Part shown: positions 10,714-21,697 of the stretch, piece after piece | Position numbering within the stretch: the stretch's first letter is position 1 | How the letters are laid out: the number at the start of each line of letters is the position of its first letter | Origin: Prostheceraeus crozeri | Taxonomy: Eukaryota > Platyhelminthes > Polycladida > Euryleptidae | Length of the DNA stretch: 64,000 bases | Assembly: GCA_907163375.1 (NCBI GenBank) | Contig: CAJQUW010014328.1 | Location: forward strand, 1 to 64,000 | Reading direction: 5' to 3' | The notes under the pieces: model-generated | Seen by the model: the letters and a program-made list of their open reading frames with translations, nothing else | What the model was told of the DNA's origin: nothing | Database searches by the model: none | Position numbers and translations under genes: made by a program

Positions 10714-13073
10714 TAGGGTTTAACATATTCCCGAATTTCAAAGAACCGGTTCCGGTACCGAATCCGGTTCCAGTTTGCAAGAACCGGTTCCGGTACCGAT
10801 ACTTCCAAAGTATTTTACACAAGCTAATCAGATTTTCTGTTGAATTGCAGTAATCATCCAGATGGATATGGCCAGTTATTTAAGGTTGGGATTGATTGGG
10901 AACAGGCATTGAAAGTAGAAGTGGTATACGAATTGTGCTATATTGATTACAATAGTTGACGCGAACAAAAATATTCAGTTATCATAAAAATGAATTAGTT
11001 AATGGAGAACACAACAATTAACAGAACCCATCAGTACATCCAACGCTAAGATAATGTTTTGTTTTAGGAACACAAGCGTATTCAGCGATCGATCGCTAAG
11101 TCGTGATCTTATTTTTCGACAAAAATTTCCCGCTGTTGAAAAACAACGCTCGCAATCTACCGAAGTTGGTCTGATAGTCAGCAATGACTTCTGAAGCAAT
11201 TTCAAGCAATGTGTTAGTTCACCACTCCTTTGAAATAACTGAAACTCTGTCAACATTTGAAACTAGACCACGTTTTAACTGTCCAGGTGAATATGCAGCT
11301 ATACTTTGCTGAAGCTGCTCCTGGAGACTCAAGTTCTCACTCAAGACAGGCTTCACACTCGGAGTCTCAGCAGTGTCACTGGGATGATCATCAGAAACCT
11401 CCACATCTTCATTTCCATGAAACTTCGTTAAAAACTTGAACGCACATTTCTTAATCGCATTTTTTGATGCAACGTCCAAGGATGAGCGTCCAAGAGAATT
11501 TGAACCATTTAGAAACAGACAACAAGGTAGAATCTCAACGACAAAGTGCTTCAGTTGCGAGTCTGATCGGTATCAGCACATCAATAAGTGATTGTACAAG
11601 CTCCATATCAACATCAGTTACTAAGGTCTGCCTTTTTGAATCAACGCAAGCTTTTAGAATACAAAGCCGCAATTTTACATATCGTACTAGCATTGTTTCA
11701 ATAGTATTCCACCTGACCTTCATATCTAGCAGAGGCTGGAGCTCAGTATCGAACTCTTCCATTGTATATCTCTGCAGAAGTTGCAAATTGTTGCCATTTC
11801 GAAATATTTTGCATTCCTTGCGCACATTATCCACAACAGATTTGTAATCATCCGATAATTCACAAGTGAACAAGCTGTTATCGTCAAAGTCAAAATCGGC
11901 GTCACAATTGTGTGCTTGATCTTCACTGTCAGAATCAGTGTTCTCATCATCGTCGGTAGCAGTCTGAATCATTGATTGTTGGTTGGCCTTATACAACACA
12001 TCTGCGACAGCCAAATGAATGGCATGGGAATAACAAAGTTGCAAGTCAGTTTCACAAAGTTTTCCAAATTTTACGTTAACGCTTCCTCCATCACATATAA
12101 ATGCTACACAGTCATGTTGCAGATTGAGATTATAATCACTGAAACACTGATTAATCGTTGAAAGCAAGTTTTCTGACGTAAATTTTCCTGAAATTCGATA
12201 CAATCCCAGGTTCCACATCGACTCATCGTTGCCATGCAAAATTATATTCAAGTAGCGGCGTCCGGTGCTACTAGTCTATTCATCAAAGGGACAGGAGAAT
12301 CGCTCACCTTTTTTAATTTTCTCTTCAAAAGCACTGCAAATTGTGACGAATTTTAGCAGCGTATGAGTGAAGTAAAGGCATGATGTCAGACGGATTCCTC
12401 GGAAGATTATATCCATCTCTGTTTAGAGAATTACGAATGTACTCACTTTTGCAAACACCATTGATGGAAAATCCGTCAATTGCAATCAATTTGGATAATA
12501 TTCGTTCAAGACTTTCCTTCTTTGGTATAAATGAGGTAATAGAGTCTTGCCTTAAAGCTTTCTGAGGAGGACCGCTTGCTTGGCTTACATCGGACGTTTC
12601 TTGTGCGCAATTCAGAATGTTGTGTACTGTCCTCAAATGCTTAAGCATTCCACTTGTAGATCCAGCATTGTGTCTGATCAACTTTGAACATTTATGACAA
12701 CGTGCACAATCTTTGCTTTGACGAGAGAAGTACTCCCATACAGATGAGGAATTCAATCGACTAGCCATGGATGGAGTGACCGAATGAAAATATTCCGTGG
12801 ATCAAACCTTGTTTTGCGCCTTTCATAGAATGAGATGTGATGAACTCAGATCTATTTTTAGACTTCCTCTAAGCAATTAACTCAATAGCACTGATGTCAG
12901 ACGGTGATTGATGGAGCTTGGTTCTCATTGGATGTCGTGAGATGGCTGTCGTCATCGAACAACGTGACCATCTGCTTTTTCCAGGGAATCGGTACCAATT
13001 GACTTGAGCCGGTTCCGGTATTCTCGAATTATAGATGGAACCGGTTCCATACCGGTACCGGGATTAAACCCTA
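10714..13073 (-). mobile_element. hAT transposon with 8 bp target duplication
   Basis: The ends are tagggtttaa... and ...ttaaaccct a, an inverted terminal repeat, and they are flanked on both sides by the perfect 8 bp direct repeat atctagat (10706-10713 and 13074-13081). An 8 bp duplication with TAGGG-type ends is diagnostic for hAT elements. Just inside each end are repeated accggttccggtaccg-like palindromes (about 10742-10805 and 13005-13060), the sort of subterminal sites bound by hAT transposases. The element is 2360 bp and encodes a damaged transposase on the minus strand. The intact target duplications and ends suggest a fairly young copy that could at best be mobilised in trans. Confidence 0.95.
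10999..12768 (-). pseudogene. hAT transposase, broken
   Basis: The protein starts at 12768 with a BED-type zinc finger (C-x2-C then H-x4-H: CARCHKC ... HLRTVH). The RNase-H-like catalytic domain follows (FICDGGSVNV ... CYSHAIHLAV), with an acidic insertion typical of hAT. It ends with the hAT dimerisation motif (TSVDCERCFSTAGN ... RSRLSD) at about 11090-11150. Breaks seen: a frameshift near 12325; an in-frame TAG near 12286 where the family has the Trp of the first catalytic DEW box; an in-frame TGA near 11535; and further frame changes near 11500 and 11250. Domain order and total length fit a full-length ancestral hAT transposase of about 580 aa. Confidence 0.92.
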
Positions 13074-13081
13074 ATCTAGAT

Positions 13082-13551
13082 CTGATGAAACCTAAACTAC
13101 TATTAAAATACACTTAACATTCTTGCTGAACACTCAACACAGAAGAATGACAGTGGGATTATTGAAGCTCGTCCACATGAAAAAAGTGGTTTGCTTAGTT
13201 TAATTATATGTATAAACCAGTTATATTCAAATATATGTTTTCATTTTTTCATTCATTTGATGATAATTCTGCGAGTATCTAGCAACTTCCGTTACATGAA
13301 CCAAAGAGCCAAAATGGTGCTGAAGTCTACATTTGTTCTTAAATCGCTAGAAAAGGGCAGACCAATCGTAAAGAAAGACAAAATCGTTTGCCGTTCGTTA
13401 TAAAAACATGCCATGTGGTTCCATCACAGAATGAATGTCATGTTTTGGAAGATAAGAGTTGCAAACTGCAAACCCGCATGCACCGTAATACTTAAACCCC
13501 AACTTGCTGTCGATCATTTCGTGAAGAAATAGACTGATTTTTCGGAATTTT
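13082..13551. other. Unique spacer, no gene seen
   Basis: AT-rich sequence with only short open frames lacking recognisable domains. Confidence 0.5.
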
Positions 13552-13671
13552 AGTTTTAGCCGGTTTTTACCAGTTTTTGCCAGTTTTTGACAGTTTTTGC
13601 CGGTTTTTACCTGGTTTTTACCACTTAATGGCAAAAACCAGTTTTAGCCGGCAAAAAGCCAACCCTGAAAA
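13552..13671. repeat. Short tandem repeat of ccagtttttg type, ending in a hAT-like terminus
   Basis: About eight degenerate copies of a 10-13 bp unit (ccagtttttg / ccggtttttac) run from about 13557 to 13650. The block stops at gccaaccctg (13662-13671), which read in reverse is cagggttggc, a hAT-type terminus. It may be the subterminal repeat zone of a truncated hAT element whose other end I could not find. Confidence 0.55.
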
Positions 13672-13892
13672 AGACAATCCTTTTTTCACTATCACGATTC
13701 ATTTCCTCAACTATTGCAAGCTTTGCATGCACTGCTGTCTCTGTACTTTTGTTTGACGGAGAAAGTTGACATCAAGTCAGTGACAGCTATATGCTCGGGG
13801 ATAAATAATTTGTTTGTATTATAACTCAGGTCTAGTTATAGGCCGGAGTCCGGAGTCCTATCATTTGATAGGACTCCGACTCCGCATTCCTG
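13672..13892. mobile_element. Partial hAT-type MITE (same family as 39207-39901)
   Basis: From gacaatccttttttcac to the end at gcattcctg this stretch matches the right part of the complete MITE at 39207-39901 almost base for base, including ctttgcatgcactg, tttgacggagaaagttgac and the terminal tcctatc...ggactccgactccgc palindrome. The left half is missing; the sequence changes abruptly at about 13672 to the adjoining tandem repeat. Confidence 0.85.
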
Positions 13893-14175
13893 ATTGATGC
13901 ACTACCTTTTGGAAATCTGAAAACTTATTGAACACCCTTCGCATTGACACATCGGTTCTGACATTGATAAAGAGCAACATCCCGTCCATTACTTAAGCGC
14001 AAGAGAGTGGTAAACGTGTGCGGTGAAAACATCAAACTCAATTATAATGCATTGATAGTGTAGAAGCAATTTTAATGCTGGATTAATGCTTTTTTATCCC
14101 TTCAAAGCTAAGGAAATTGCGGCAAATGTTTTGGAGAGATTTGCAAACAATCTCACAATCGATGATTGACAATCA
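13893..14175. other. Spacer between two transposons, nothing recognised
   Basis: AT-rich unique sequence without recognisable coding or repeat structure. Confidence 0.5.
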
Positions 14176-14183
14176 TGCTAATG

Positions 14184-15443
14184 CAGGGGTGCGCAACCTG
14201 CGGCCGTATAGCAGAGGCAAAGTGCGGCCGTGACAATGAGAAGTAACTGAAAAAGAATATTGTACATGCGTATTGCAAATATTTCTGGAGTTCAAGGCAA
14301 TCGAAAAACAATCGTCACTATAGTAGCATACTAGTCACCCTGTGACTGTCGAACACCTTTATACCCATGCTGCTTGGAAAAATGCGCGCCCGCAGGCGCG
14401 ATGAAGGCGTTCAAGCAGTTCGATAACTCATAAATAGAATATGCGCTTAACCAAGAATTTAGTGCGCGGTTCGACGACTTCAACGCACTTGCTCCTAAAA
14501 TAAAACTCGTTGCTTCCCCGCACCTGATCCAGATAGAAGAGGTTCCATTCGAGCTTCAAATAGAAATGATCGAGTTGAAGGCGAATGATTGTTTTGTGAA
14601 ACAGTTCGAAAATGATGGTATTTTGCATGAAATATGTAATACAGCTGTGGAATATCCAAGATTGCGAGTGTTGGCCCAGAATGTTTTAGTTCTATTAGGA
14701 AGCACAAACGCTGTGAGGCAGCGTTCTTTAAATTGAAATTCATAAAGAACAAGTACTGGACGCGCTTATATAAGGCGAGAATAGTATAAGTTTGATGACA
14801 TCCTCTCAAATACCTGATTTTCAAAGTTTGGTCAACGACGGACAACAGTAAGTTAGTCACTGAGTCTTACACTGATAATGTAATTTAACTGATATTGTAT
14901 TGATCTATTTAGATTTTGTGCATTTTCATAAATAAAATATGTTAAAATTTCAGTTGTTCATTTATCACTAAATTTAAAGCTCACGTCTTGGGTTGCGAAA
15001 GAACTGTATGATTAGTAATAATAAGATACTTCATGACTTCAATAATAACGCAAGGTAGGCAGGCTTATATGCAGGCTTATATGCACCCTGTAGAACGGCT
15101 CTGTGATGAATGAATGAATGAATAAATTTAGTATGTCTCGTGATTCCTTTGTGAATTATCACAGAAGCTAAGTAAAGTATTTTCTTCTTCGGTTGCCCTT
15201 ACAAAAACATGCTTTCATCTTTTCAAGTGCTAATAACACCTTAGGCTCAAAATCTTTTCGGGTCAAAAAAAACCGTCGGTCGTATATGGGTCTGCCTACC
15301 TTGCTAACTCATTCTTTACGAAGTAGGCCTTTATGCAATTTTCACTGTGTCATTCATCAGGGAAAGCTAATTTGAGTGGTGGAATATAAAAAGGATTGCC
15401 TTCGAAATGGCGGCCGAAAACTGTAAAAGGTTGCGCACCTCTG
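14184..15443 (+). mobile_element. Second hAT element, internally deleted, with 8 bp target duplication
   Basis: The left end caggggtgcgcaacctgcgg and the right end (reverse complement cagaggtgcgcaacctttt) form hAT-type terminal inverted repeats. They are flanked by the perfect 8 bp direct repeat tgctaatg at 14176-14183 and 15444-15451. Only the C-terminal part of the transposase remains inside, so most of the gene has been lost. A gaatgaatgaat run near 15108-15122 may be the tail of a small retroposon inserted inside. Family: the hAT group related to domesticated ZBED/GTF2IRD2-type proteins, judged by the transposase fragment. Confidence 0.92.
14467..14855 (+). pseudogene. hAT transposase C-terminal fragment
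   Basis: The plus-strand reading includes FELQIEMIELKAND, then LHEICNTAVEYPRLRVLAQN and LLGSTNA. After a frame change near 14707 it continues as CEAAFFKLKFIKNKYWTR and IPDFQSLVND. This follows the conserved tail of hAT transposases of the ZBED/GTF2IRD2 type (QLELIELQ ... YP.L...A ... FGSTY.CE..FS..K..K...R..L). At least one frameshift and one stop (after the TR of YWTR) are present. The BED finger and catalytic core are absent. Confidence 0.82.
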
Positions 15444-15451
15444 TGCTAATG

Positions 15452-15903
15452 CAATACACACAGTAGAAGAAAATCTGAATAGTATTATTGAATTTGCATA
15501 GCTTTACTCATTATAATCATCAGATTAATTCATAAATAGAAATTGTTAAGCATAATTTAACAAAATGATTGCATGTTAGAATTTTCAATATCTCACTAAT
15601 TTGTCAACAGTAATCAGCATCAATAATAAATAATACAACTACGAATATTCTGTCTGCTGTTTAATATTAAAAAAATCGCTCATCATAGTTTTTGAATGCT
15701 TCATGTTTTCAGTGAGGTAGGCTACTACGGTTGATCTTGTCCTTTTTTTAAAAGTTTTCTTTCTTTTTGAAATCACTACCTAATGCATTTCAAATAATCG
15801 CAACGAATGGAGATGACACTTCAATTTTTGCTGAGAGAATGGTGCATGCTTTGCTGCGCAAATAATTACAGGATGAAACGATGCCATGATTGCTAAGTGA
15901 CGC
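15452..15903. other. Unique AT-rich spacer
   Basis: No coding domain recognised. Confidence 0.5.
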
Positions 15904-16620
15904 ATTATCAGTTTTATCATATAAACGAGAAGAAACCAAATGAAAATTTAGCTTTCTGGGAGGCTTCCACCATAATTTAGTAGCAATGTGCAGTTCCTTC
16001 AAGAAAGTGCTCATGTTTCCTCGTAATCAACTTTATATCTGTATGCGTTGCAGGAAACCTCCCAAAAAACTAAATTCTCATTTGGTCTCTTCTCGTTTTT
16101 ATGATAAAACTGATAATATTCTGATAAAAGAAACCTTAGATGAGTTTTAGAAATTGTAATTTTTTTATGCAAGAGAAACCGAAAGAACCGCCACGGAGAT
16201 GAAGAAAGGGTGGTTTCTCATCATTGTATAGAACATCAACAACTGAAGGAATATTTAAGGGTGACAATACTGAGAGAAATAAAAGGAAATTATCAACAAC
16301 GAAAAGTGGAGGAACTGAAATTCATTAGCCAACTAGAAACTGACTGGCCTCATGGCTTTAATATGCAGCATGCATTACAAAGGTCGGCGATCTATGAACC
16401 TAGATGTTCAAAATCACTTTGATTTTTGTGATGTAGAATATCTTGGACCAGGTAGTCTATGCATGTAAATAGTGCAAAACTTTTCAAACTGATTGTAATT
16501 TGAAATTGTAGGAATTTGATGTCCTCTCACTTCCTTCTTTGATATTTCCCTTGATGAAGATTGGTCAATCTCTGTCATCTTCTTGCCATTTGAAACGGGT
16601 AGAAATTAAATTGTCAATTA
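15904..16620 (+). mobile_element. PLE remnant: nuclease C-terminus with inverted front
   Basis: A reverse-complement pair (15904-15970 against 16052-16117, about 67 bp) is followed by an open stretch, 16210-16422. Its product (RVTILREIKGNY, RKVEELKFISQLETDWPHGFN) fits the C-terminal end of PLE GIY-YIG proteins, where an R...E.kfI..L.T..P.G.N pattern closes the domain. Downstream, near 16560-16605, a cttgatgaag ... gaaacggg sequence resembles the terminal-repeat cores of other PLEs here. Only the tail end of an element survives. Confidence 0.5.
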
Positions 16621-17205
16621 ATTTTTTTGATTTTTGCGACGTTTTCATATTTAAAAACCATTGATAAAGCACCGTTTATCCTATCCGTCGCCTGGAGTCG
16701 TCACTTTCTCATTTGTAAATTAAACTTGATTTTTTATATCCGCATACCTTCCTTTATTCGAAGAGATTTCATGATTTAAAAAGGAAATTCCAACTTACTT
16801 GACAAATTGAGATGCTTATCGAAGACAAATTTGATCTTGCTTTGATTGAATTGGTTTTGCATAACAAGCAGAAATTTTCATTGACTTATTTCATAATTAC
16901 TTTGATCAACTGAAGCTATATTGACTAACTTGTTTCAAAGATTGACCAAATTTAGTCATTTTCGCTTCAATTGACTATATTGAAGTTACTTAATGGAATC
17001 AGCCCAATTCTTAATTACTTTTATCCAATTTGAAAGCGCAAAGGTATATCAAGTAGTCAACATGAGACCACCACCCAACACCATATGGTATGTTCTGATT
17101 AGTGTATTAACATGCGTGTTGAAGTGATGGCAAGCGACTAGATTGATTAGTCTTCACAAAATCCAACAGACGAGATTTTCATCTATAGACAGTCAAGGGT
17201 CCGGC
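16621..17205. other. Unique AT-rich spacer
   Basis: No gene recognised. Loosely repeated ttgact/tcaa motifs at about 16880-16990 do not form a clear tandem array. Confidence 0.5.
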
Positions 17206-18455
17206 AGCCACATAAGTTTCTGCAGGAACGAGGCCAAAAATGAGACTTTCACAGAGCGATGCAAACCCTATGCCTCACAGAATTATAAAAGGGCGTCTCT
17301 TCTGTTTGACTAAAAGGAAGTAATGGAACATGTAACGCCAATGAAATGGCACAATCTGCTGATATAATATCATAGGAATCGAACAATGAGCAACCAGTTC
17401 AAACATTAAACACGCCCAATTGTGTGAAGTTTCAGTGACTGTTATCAACCGCATCACACAGCAAAGAGACACAGACGATGTCAAGTTCTACAGAGAAGTT
17501 TGTAACTTTTTTTCGTGGGTCTCCTATCTTTTTAATAATGATCGGAAAGACCAACATTATCGAGAAAACTTTTGTGGGATGATCTGAATTCTTCGAGTCT
17601 GAAGGAATCGCGGTGATCTGAGCATTTTGCAGGAATTCACAAAAGCTGCAAGCGACTTGCGATTATTTTTCCTATCTCTGCAAGGTAGGATGCCTACAAG
17701 GTAGGCTAGGTCTTTTTGCCCACTTAGTAAGTTCCTGCATGTGCCATCCTTTTGAGTCATTTTGCACTTCTAGCAAAGTGACACGCGTAAACAATCTAAT
17801 GCTGTGCTATTCCTACCACGAATCTGCCGTCTGCCGAGTTCTAGCTGGTTCATCTTCTTGTCAAAGAAGATCAAAGAAAACACATGTCTATCCACTGGGA
17901 CTAGATTGAAGTCTTTGGTGAAAATGAAATTTTCTATGCTTTCTCTTATTACATGAAAAACTGTAAGTCAACAGCCATAATTTTTGGCATATATAAAATA
18001 TGTCTTCCGATCATTTTCTATCATGTGTATATGATATTATCATGCTTCTGATCGTCGATGTATGCGAGGATGTGGTTGAATGTGGATTAAATTGCTCAAA
18101 ATGCTTGTATTTGCCGACATTGGAAGGCGTGCCAAATCTGAATGTATTTAGCTTCATAGACAAATGTTCCAGAACAATATGAGAAAGGACTTGAAAACAT
18201 TCCATGTCACATATCATGGCTCTAGACTTAGTGCTTTTCACGTAACAAGAGGAAACAGCAAAATTTCATTTTGACCAAAAACTTCAATCTACGTCCCATT
18301 GTATTAACTGTGTTTTCTTTGATCCTGCTTGACAAGAAGGGAACTAACTAGAACTTGACAGACGCGCAGTTTCATAATAATCATAGGGTGTGCATCATTC
18401 TGTGAAAGTCTTATTTTCGGCCTCGCTCCTGTCAAACTCGTTCTGGCTGCTGGAC
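17206..18455. repeat. Long interrupted inverted repeat (possible foldback element)
   Basis: Outer arms pair 17206-17285 (gcgaggcc-type block and actttcacagag) with 18375-18455 in reverse complement. Inner arms pair 17825-17935 (gatcaaagaaaacaca, attgaagt, aaaatgaaatttt) with 18255-18365. The left side carries about 540 bp (17286-17824) with no partner. The central loop is about 320 bp. No transposase or RT is visible. It may be a foldback element or the terminal repeats of a PLE that has lost its coding region. Confidence 0.65.
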
Positions 18456-19689
18456 TATTTATATTTTGCTGAGTGATGCACAAATATTGAAGTAGCTACA
18501 AGCAATTCATGAAAATATCTATCTTATTGTTCAGTTTTATGTTCATAAATATTCTTATCAAAGTATGCATGAAATTTATAAATACATATGTGAGTGGTAT
18601 TTGAATGATCATAAACAATGACATTTACAATTGAAATCATAACATGTTGGTTTCATTTGATCAGCAGTTAACAATTGTCTCCATCAATCACACATGCAGA
18701 AATTCAGAGCCATTCACAGATAATTACATAACATCATTCAAAATCGCTCATCAATTCCTCGATCAGACATGCAAATATTCATCACAAAAGTTCCTTTACA
18801 GGACTTTGTTTCAGAAGTCATTTACACGAACCAAACGTCTCGGAAACGATGTATTTATTGCTTGTTTATCTCCGTCTTCGACGTCCGTATATGCCGTACT
18901 GAGCGTAGAAATAGACCAACTTTTCACATCGATTGCCGCACATTGTGTCAATTCTGATTGGAAATTGTTTGACCACTTTGTCATTGCAGTCTATTGCACA
19001 GTGATACGAATGATCATTTTGCTCCCATGTGTAACCAGCACAGGGCCAATAACAATGAAAAAATACCTGAAATGGAGACGTCAGGGCTGTAGGGGAAATG
19101 AGAAAGTTTAGTTGTTTTTTACGTGAAAAAGAAGATAAATTGTATTTAGTGAATGAAAAAGAATGTGGCTGAAACACAAGATGATCGGCGAAACAATATG
19201 AGCTTTGGTACTGCTTGTAAATTGCATTTACTGAAAACGGCCTAACTCGACTATACTATGCTGCACATCCCTACACAATAATTCCTCAGGTAAGATTTGA
19301 CTCACTTCTTGCACCAGCACTTATCCTGCTTAAATTGCTTTTCTACTGATTTCCTTATCACCAGCTTCTAGATGTAGCGTAGCATTTCATGCTACTGTTG
19401 TAGCCTTGCATATTAATGCTATCAACAGTGAGTATAAATAATTATAATTTCACCTGTAGCTTATTGTACATTATTCGTTACAAGCTGAACAGCTAGCCGC
19501 AGTCAACGAGTCCTACCACAACTGCGTATAAGTATATTTTCTTTCATTTTTTAGAAGTTTTGAAATGAACCATTCAATTGTATTCATAACTGACCATTTA
19601 GATAAAATACTGAAAATCTGCATAAATCGGTTTGGGAAAATGGAAGAGTCATGAAACAAATAATCTGATGTGGCAACAACCTGCTAAAA
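18456..19689. other. Spacer with no recognisable gene
   Basis: A 155 aa open frame at 18644-19111 (+) lacks recognisable domains and has the composition of translated non-coding AT-rich DNA. Nothing else stands out. Confidence 0.5.
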
Positions 19690-21576
19690 AAGCTAAAAAA
19701 TCTATCTTATATTCTCTGGAAAGAAGGGCTTCGTATATATCGCGCACTGCTACGTATTAAGAAATCTCTATATTGGCAAGATAAACTGTCATCAGACATT
19801 CACAATCCCAAGTCTCTTTGGAAATCCCTTGACTGCCTCATGGCTCGAAGTCACACCCCTCCTTCCCCATCGTTGACTGCCAGTGATTTTCATGACTATT
19901 TCAATAACAAATTATCTGCTATTCGTGATTCTATCCCATTACCTCCTTCTAGTGACGCTGACTTATCCGATGCTGCTCCATCTGATTTCCATCAGTTTCT
20001 ACCAGTGTCTCCTGGTACTGTGATTTCTTTTCTGCAGAAACTTCCTAACAAGAGTTCCTCTCGTGATCCTATCAAAACCAACTTCCTCAAAGAGTGCGCT
20101 GATCTTATCGCTCCTTTCCTGGCTCAGCTGTTTAATATTTCTCTTTCTCTCGGAGTCTTCCCTGATCATTGGAAGAAAGCAATCGTGACACCTGTGCAGA
20201 AGAAATTAACAACTGATCCACATTCTACCAGCTCCTATCGTCCTGTTTCAAATTTACCTGTGTTGTCTAAACTACTGGAAAGGATAGTCACGTCTCAATT
20301 ACGTTTGTACTTGGAGTCCAACAGTCTCCTGCCTCCAAATCAATCGGCGTACCGGTCAGGCTATTCCACGGAAAGTGCCATTCTGAAACTCACTTCAGAT
20401 ATTTTCAACGAAATGGATGATGGAAACATCTCTGCTGTGGCAAGTTTGGACTTGACATCGGCATTCGACACTGTGAGCCATTCAATCTTGTTACGTCGCC
20501 TCTCTTACTCATTTGGAGTGTCTGGAAATGCTCTGCAGTGGTTTACATCATTCCTGTCTGACCGTCAGCAATGCGTGTTTTTTCGTGATGAATACTCCTC
20601 TTACAGCCCAGTTATTTCTGGTGTCCCTCAGGGATCTATTATTGGTCCTATTCTTTTCATCATGTATGTGTCTGACTTGTTAAGTGTCTCTAATAACCAT
20701 CGCCTGTCTATACTTATGTATGCAGATGACATTTTATTGTATGGCTCTGATACACCAGCTCGTACTGTCGACCTATCTTCTCGTGTTTCTGCTTGTATTT
20801 CTGATATAGATGAATGGCTTTCATCAAACAGTCTATGCCTCAACTCACTGAAGTCTAAGGCTATGTGGTGTAGCAGTGTGAGAAGAAGCCATCAACTACC
20901 GAGTTGCCCGATTGTGGTAGGAGATCAGGCTATCACTCCCAAACCAGTTATCAGCTGTCTCGGGGTGATGCTTGACCAACACCTTCTAATGAAAAGGCAT
21001 GTTGCAAAAGTCAGCTCCACCTGTTTCTCTATTCTGAGGCAAATAAGATCAATTAGACCTTTCTTGTCCCGGCATGCCTCACGAACTCTGGCTGAGACCC
21101 TTGTGATCAGTAGACTCAACTATTGTATTTCATCCCTGTATGGTCTTTCGATGTCGTCAAGCAGACAATTACAGAGGGTTCAAAATGCAGCTGTACGTAT
21201 TATTTACCGACTCAAACGATTCGAACATATTACCCCTTATGTGCGAGAACTGAAATGGCTTCCTGTAAAAGCTCGCATTATTTTTCGAATTTCTTGTATT
21301 GTCCACAAGTCTCTATATGATGTTTCTCCCCGCTATATTACCGATCTCATAACCAAGATTTCTGAAGTCCCCAACCGTTCCCATCTTCGTTCTTCACGAT
21401 CCTCTACTCTACTTATCCCAGCTGTTCGCCGTCCTACTCTTGGTGGAAGGTCGTTCTCTTCTTCATCCTCTAGAATCTGGAACTCTCTTCCTTCCTCACT
21501 CACATCCATCTCTTCCTTACGTTCTTTCAAACCTGCTTTACACAATTACTTGTATACTACTTATGTAGAATGCTAA
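19690..21576 (+). CDS. LINE reverse transcriptase, 5'-truncated but open
   Basis: RT of a CR1/L2-type LINE, which copies the element RNA at a nicked chromosomal target. Counting from the Met at 19840 (578 aa), motifs are YRPVSNL (133-139), motif A DLTSAFDTV (204-212), motif B GVPQGS (261-266) and the active site YADD (294-297). A thumb/C-terminal region RVQNAAVRII ... LKWLPV typical of L2/CR1 elements follows. The frame is open upstream of that Met to about 19690, so the true protein began earlier and the Met is not the native start. No internal stops. It lacks the APE endonuclease and any ORF1, so it cannot retrotranspose on its own. Confidence 0.9.
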   Translation, partial: KLKNLSYILWKEGLRIYRALLRIKKSLYWQDKLSSDIHNPKSLWKSLDCLMARSHTPPSPSLTASDFHDYFNNKLSAIRDSIPLPPSSDADLSDAAPSDFHQFLPVSPGTVISFLQKLPNKSSSRDPIKTNFLKECADLIAPFLAQLFNISLSLGVFPDHWKKAIVTPVQKKLTTDPHSTSSYRPVSNLPVLSKLLERIVTSQLRLYLESNSLLPPNQSAYRSGYSTESAILKLTSDIFNEMDDGNISAVASLDLTSAFDTVSHSILLRRLSYSFGVSGNALQWFTSFLSDRQQCVFFRDEYSSYSPVISGVPQGSIIGPILFIMYVSDLLSVSNNHRLSILMYADDILLYGSDTPARTVDLSSRVSACISDIDEWLSSNSLCLNSLKSKAMWCSSVRRSHQLPSCPIVVGDQAITPKPVISCLGVMLDQHLLMKRHVAKVSSTCFSILRQIRSIRPFLSRHASRTLAETLVISRLNYCISSLYGLSMSSSRQLQRVQNAAVRIIYRLKRFEHITPYVRELKWLPVKARIIFRISCIVHKSLYDVSPRYITDLITKISEVPNRSHLRSSRSSTLLIPAVRRPTLGGRSFSSSSSRIWNSLPSSLTSISSLRSFKPALHNYLYTTYVEC

Positions 21577-21697
21577 CTGTATCCTTCTATTTTTGTAATT
21601 TTTGCCTCTACTCTTGATGTATGTACAGTGGCCTTGAAATCTTTTTATGATGTAACGCCACTATAATATTGTTCATGGAAATAAATGGAAATAAAAA
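19690..21697 (+). mobile_element. 5'-truncated LINE (CR1/L2-like)
   Basis: Non-LTR retrotransposon copy starting inside ORF2, upstream of the RT, and running to a 3' end with tandem ggaaataaat/ggaaataaaa units (about 21678-21695) that include AATAAA. The reading frame is already open at about 19690, with an LWKEGLRIYRALL ... SLWKSL region typical of the endonuclease-RT linker in Jockey/CR1/L2 elements. The endonuclease is missing, as expected from 5' truncation during target-primed reverse transcription. The open RT suggests a young insertion. No target duplication was identified. Confidence 0.88.

Noticed and set aside
13398-13634. 78 aa Lys-rich open frame, minus strand
   Set aside because: Translation of the ccagtttttg tandem repeat.
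18644-19111. 155 aa open frame, plus strand
   Set aside because: No recognisable domain, AT-rich composition, and an equally long shadow on the opposite strand.
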